DNA of 6,166 nt, taken from NCBI GenBank assembly GCA_902519635.1, contig CABYKW010000021.1, forward strand, positions 1 through 6,166, written 5' to 3'. The DNA comes from an uncultured Pelagibacteraceae bacterium. Its GTDB lineage: Bacteria > Pseudomonadota > Alphaproteobacteria > Pelagibacterales > Pelagibacteraceae. Positions 5,986 through 6,166 of this stretch are shown in pieces (the first letter of the stretch is position 1; each line of letters begins with the position of its first letter). The position numbers and the translations under genes are program-made. The notes below the pieces were generated by a model. That model made no database searches. It was not told where the DNA came from and saw nothing but the letters and a program-made list of their open reading frames with translations.

Positions 5986-6166
5986 TTATCTCTCTAGTGA
6001 TGCAGGATTAGTTTTTTTAACCTGATCCATAATATGATTTACTTTTTGTAGATCGGCGTCTCTAATACACATATTTTTAGAAAGATATTGTTTCCAAGTT
6101 TTTGATCCATTTTGTCCGTGAAACAAACCAACTGTATGCCTCATTATATGGTTTAATTGTACACCT
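5986..6166 (-). CDS. dusA: tRNA-dihydrouridine synthase A, C-terminal fragment (5' part outside window)
   Basis: I translated this by hand. The last 59 residues before a TAA at 5986-5988 are visible; the frame is open to the right edge. DusA is an FMN enzyme that reduces uridines in the tRNA D-loop to dihydrouridine using NADPH. The visible part contains HIMRHTVGLFHGQNGSKTW followed by KQYLSK, matching the DusA C-terminal helical domain (in the family, typically RHMxGLFHGxPGxrxWRRxLSE). The FMN-binding TIM barrel and catalytic Cys lie outside. It is the upstream gene of the TauE-like carrier, separated from its TTG by a single T. The last codons (LER) hold the GAGAGA that may serve as the carrier's ribosome-binding site. 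No known functional link ties the two; the pairing looks like genome compaction. Confidence 0.88.
   Translation of the reverse strand, partial: GVQLNHIMRHTVGLFHGQNGSKTWKQYLSKNMCIRDADLQKVNHIMDQVKKTNPASLER

Noticed and set aside
1..6166. Search for tRNA/rRNA genes, CRISPR repeats, insertion-sequence ends, riboswitch-like leaders or phage/defence genes.
   Set aside because: No cloverleaf, no regularly spaced repeats, no transposase or terminal inverted repeats seen; nearly all sequence is accounted for by housekeeping genes, so I do not claim a new system here.

Overview
The window is very AT-rich, tightly packed DNA from a bacterial chromosome. The protein styles (an alphaproteobacterial-type NrdA/NrdB pair, a DusA-type tRNA-dihydrouridine synthase, a TauE/SafE carrier and a short-spacer layout) suggest a streamlined marine alphaproteobacterium of the SAR11/Pelagibacter kind. 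That assignment is inference from composition and gene style; no taxonomic marker is present.

Layout from left to right: (1) 1-522, minus strand: the N-terminal 174 residues of an Asp/Glu racemase / maleate isomerase / EutA-like protein, running off the left edge. (2) 523-581: a short spacer with an AT-rich hairpin. (3) 582-1589 and 1580-3529, minus strand: a class Ia ribonucleotide reductase operon, nrdA then nrdB, overlapping by 10 bp. (4) 3530-3714: a 185-bp divergent control region with a well-formed NrdR-type palindrome, a degenerate second copy exactly 31 bp away, and a 14-bp inverted repeat whose two copies each point at one of the divergent genes. (5) 3715-5157, plus strand: a complete phosphomannomutase/phosphoglucomutase. 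(6) 5154-5984, minus strand: a TauE/SafE-family membrane carrier whose stop codon overlaps the mutase stop. (7) 5986-6166, minus strand: the C-terminal 59 residues of DusA, one base upstream of the carrier's TTG start.

The genes are mainly housekeeping: dNTP synthesis (nrdAB), activated-sugar supply (mutase), tRNA modification (dusA), anion or sulfur-compound transport (tauE-like) and an amino-acid- or diacid-related enzyme. Nothing looks like a mobile element, CRISPR array, phage or defence system, and I see no undescribed multi-gene system. The most interesting signals are regulatory and architectural. The RNR lacks an ATP-cone on both subunits yet keeps a probable NrdR operator. The redox-active C-terminal Cys pair of NrdA is encoded between and across the nrdB ribosome-binding site and start codon. 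There is also extreme compaction: overlapping convergent stops and a TAA-T-TTG junction.
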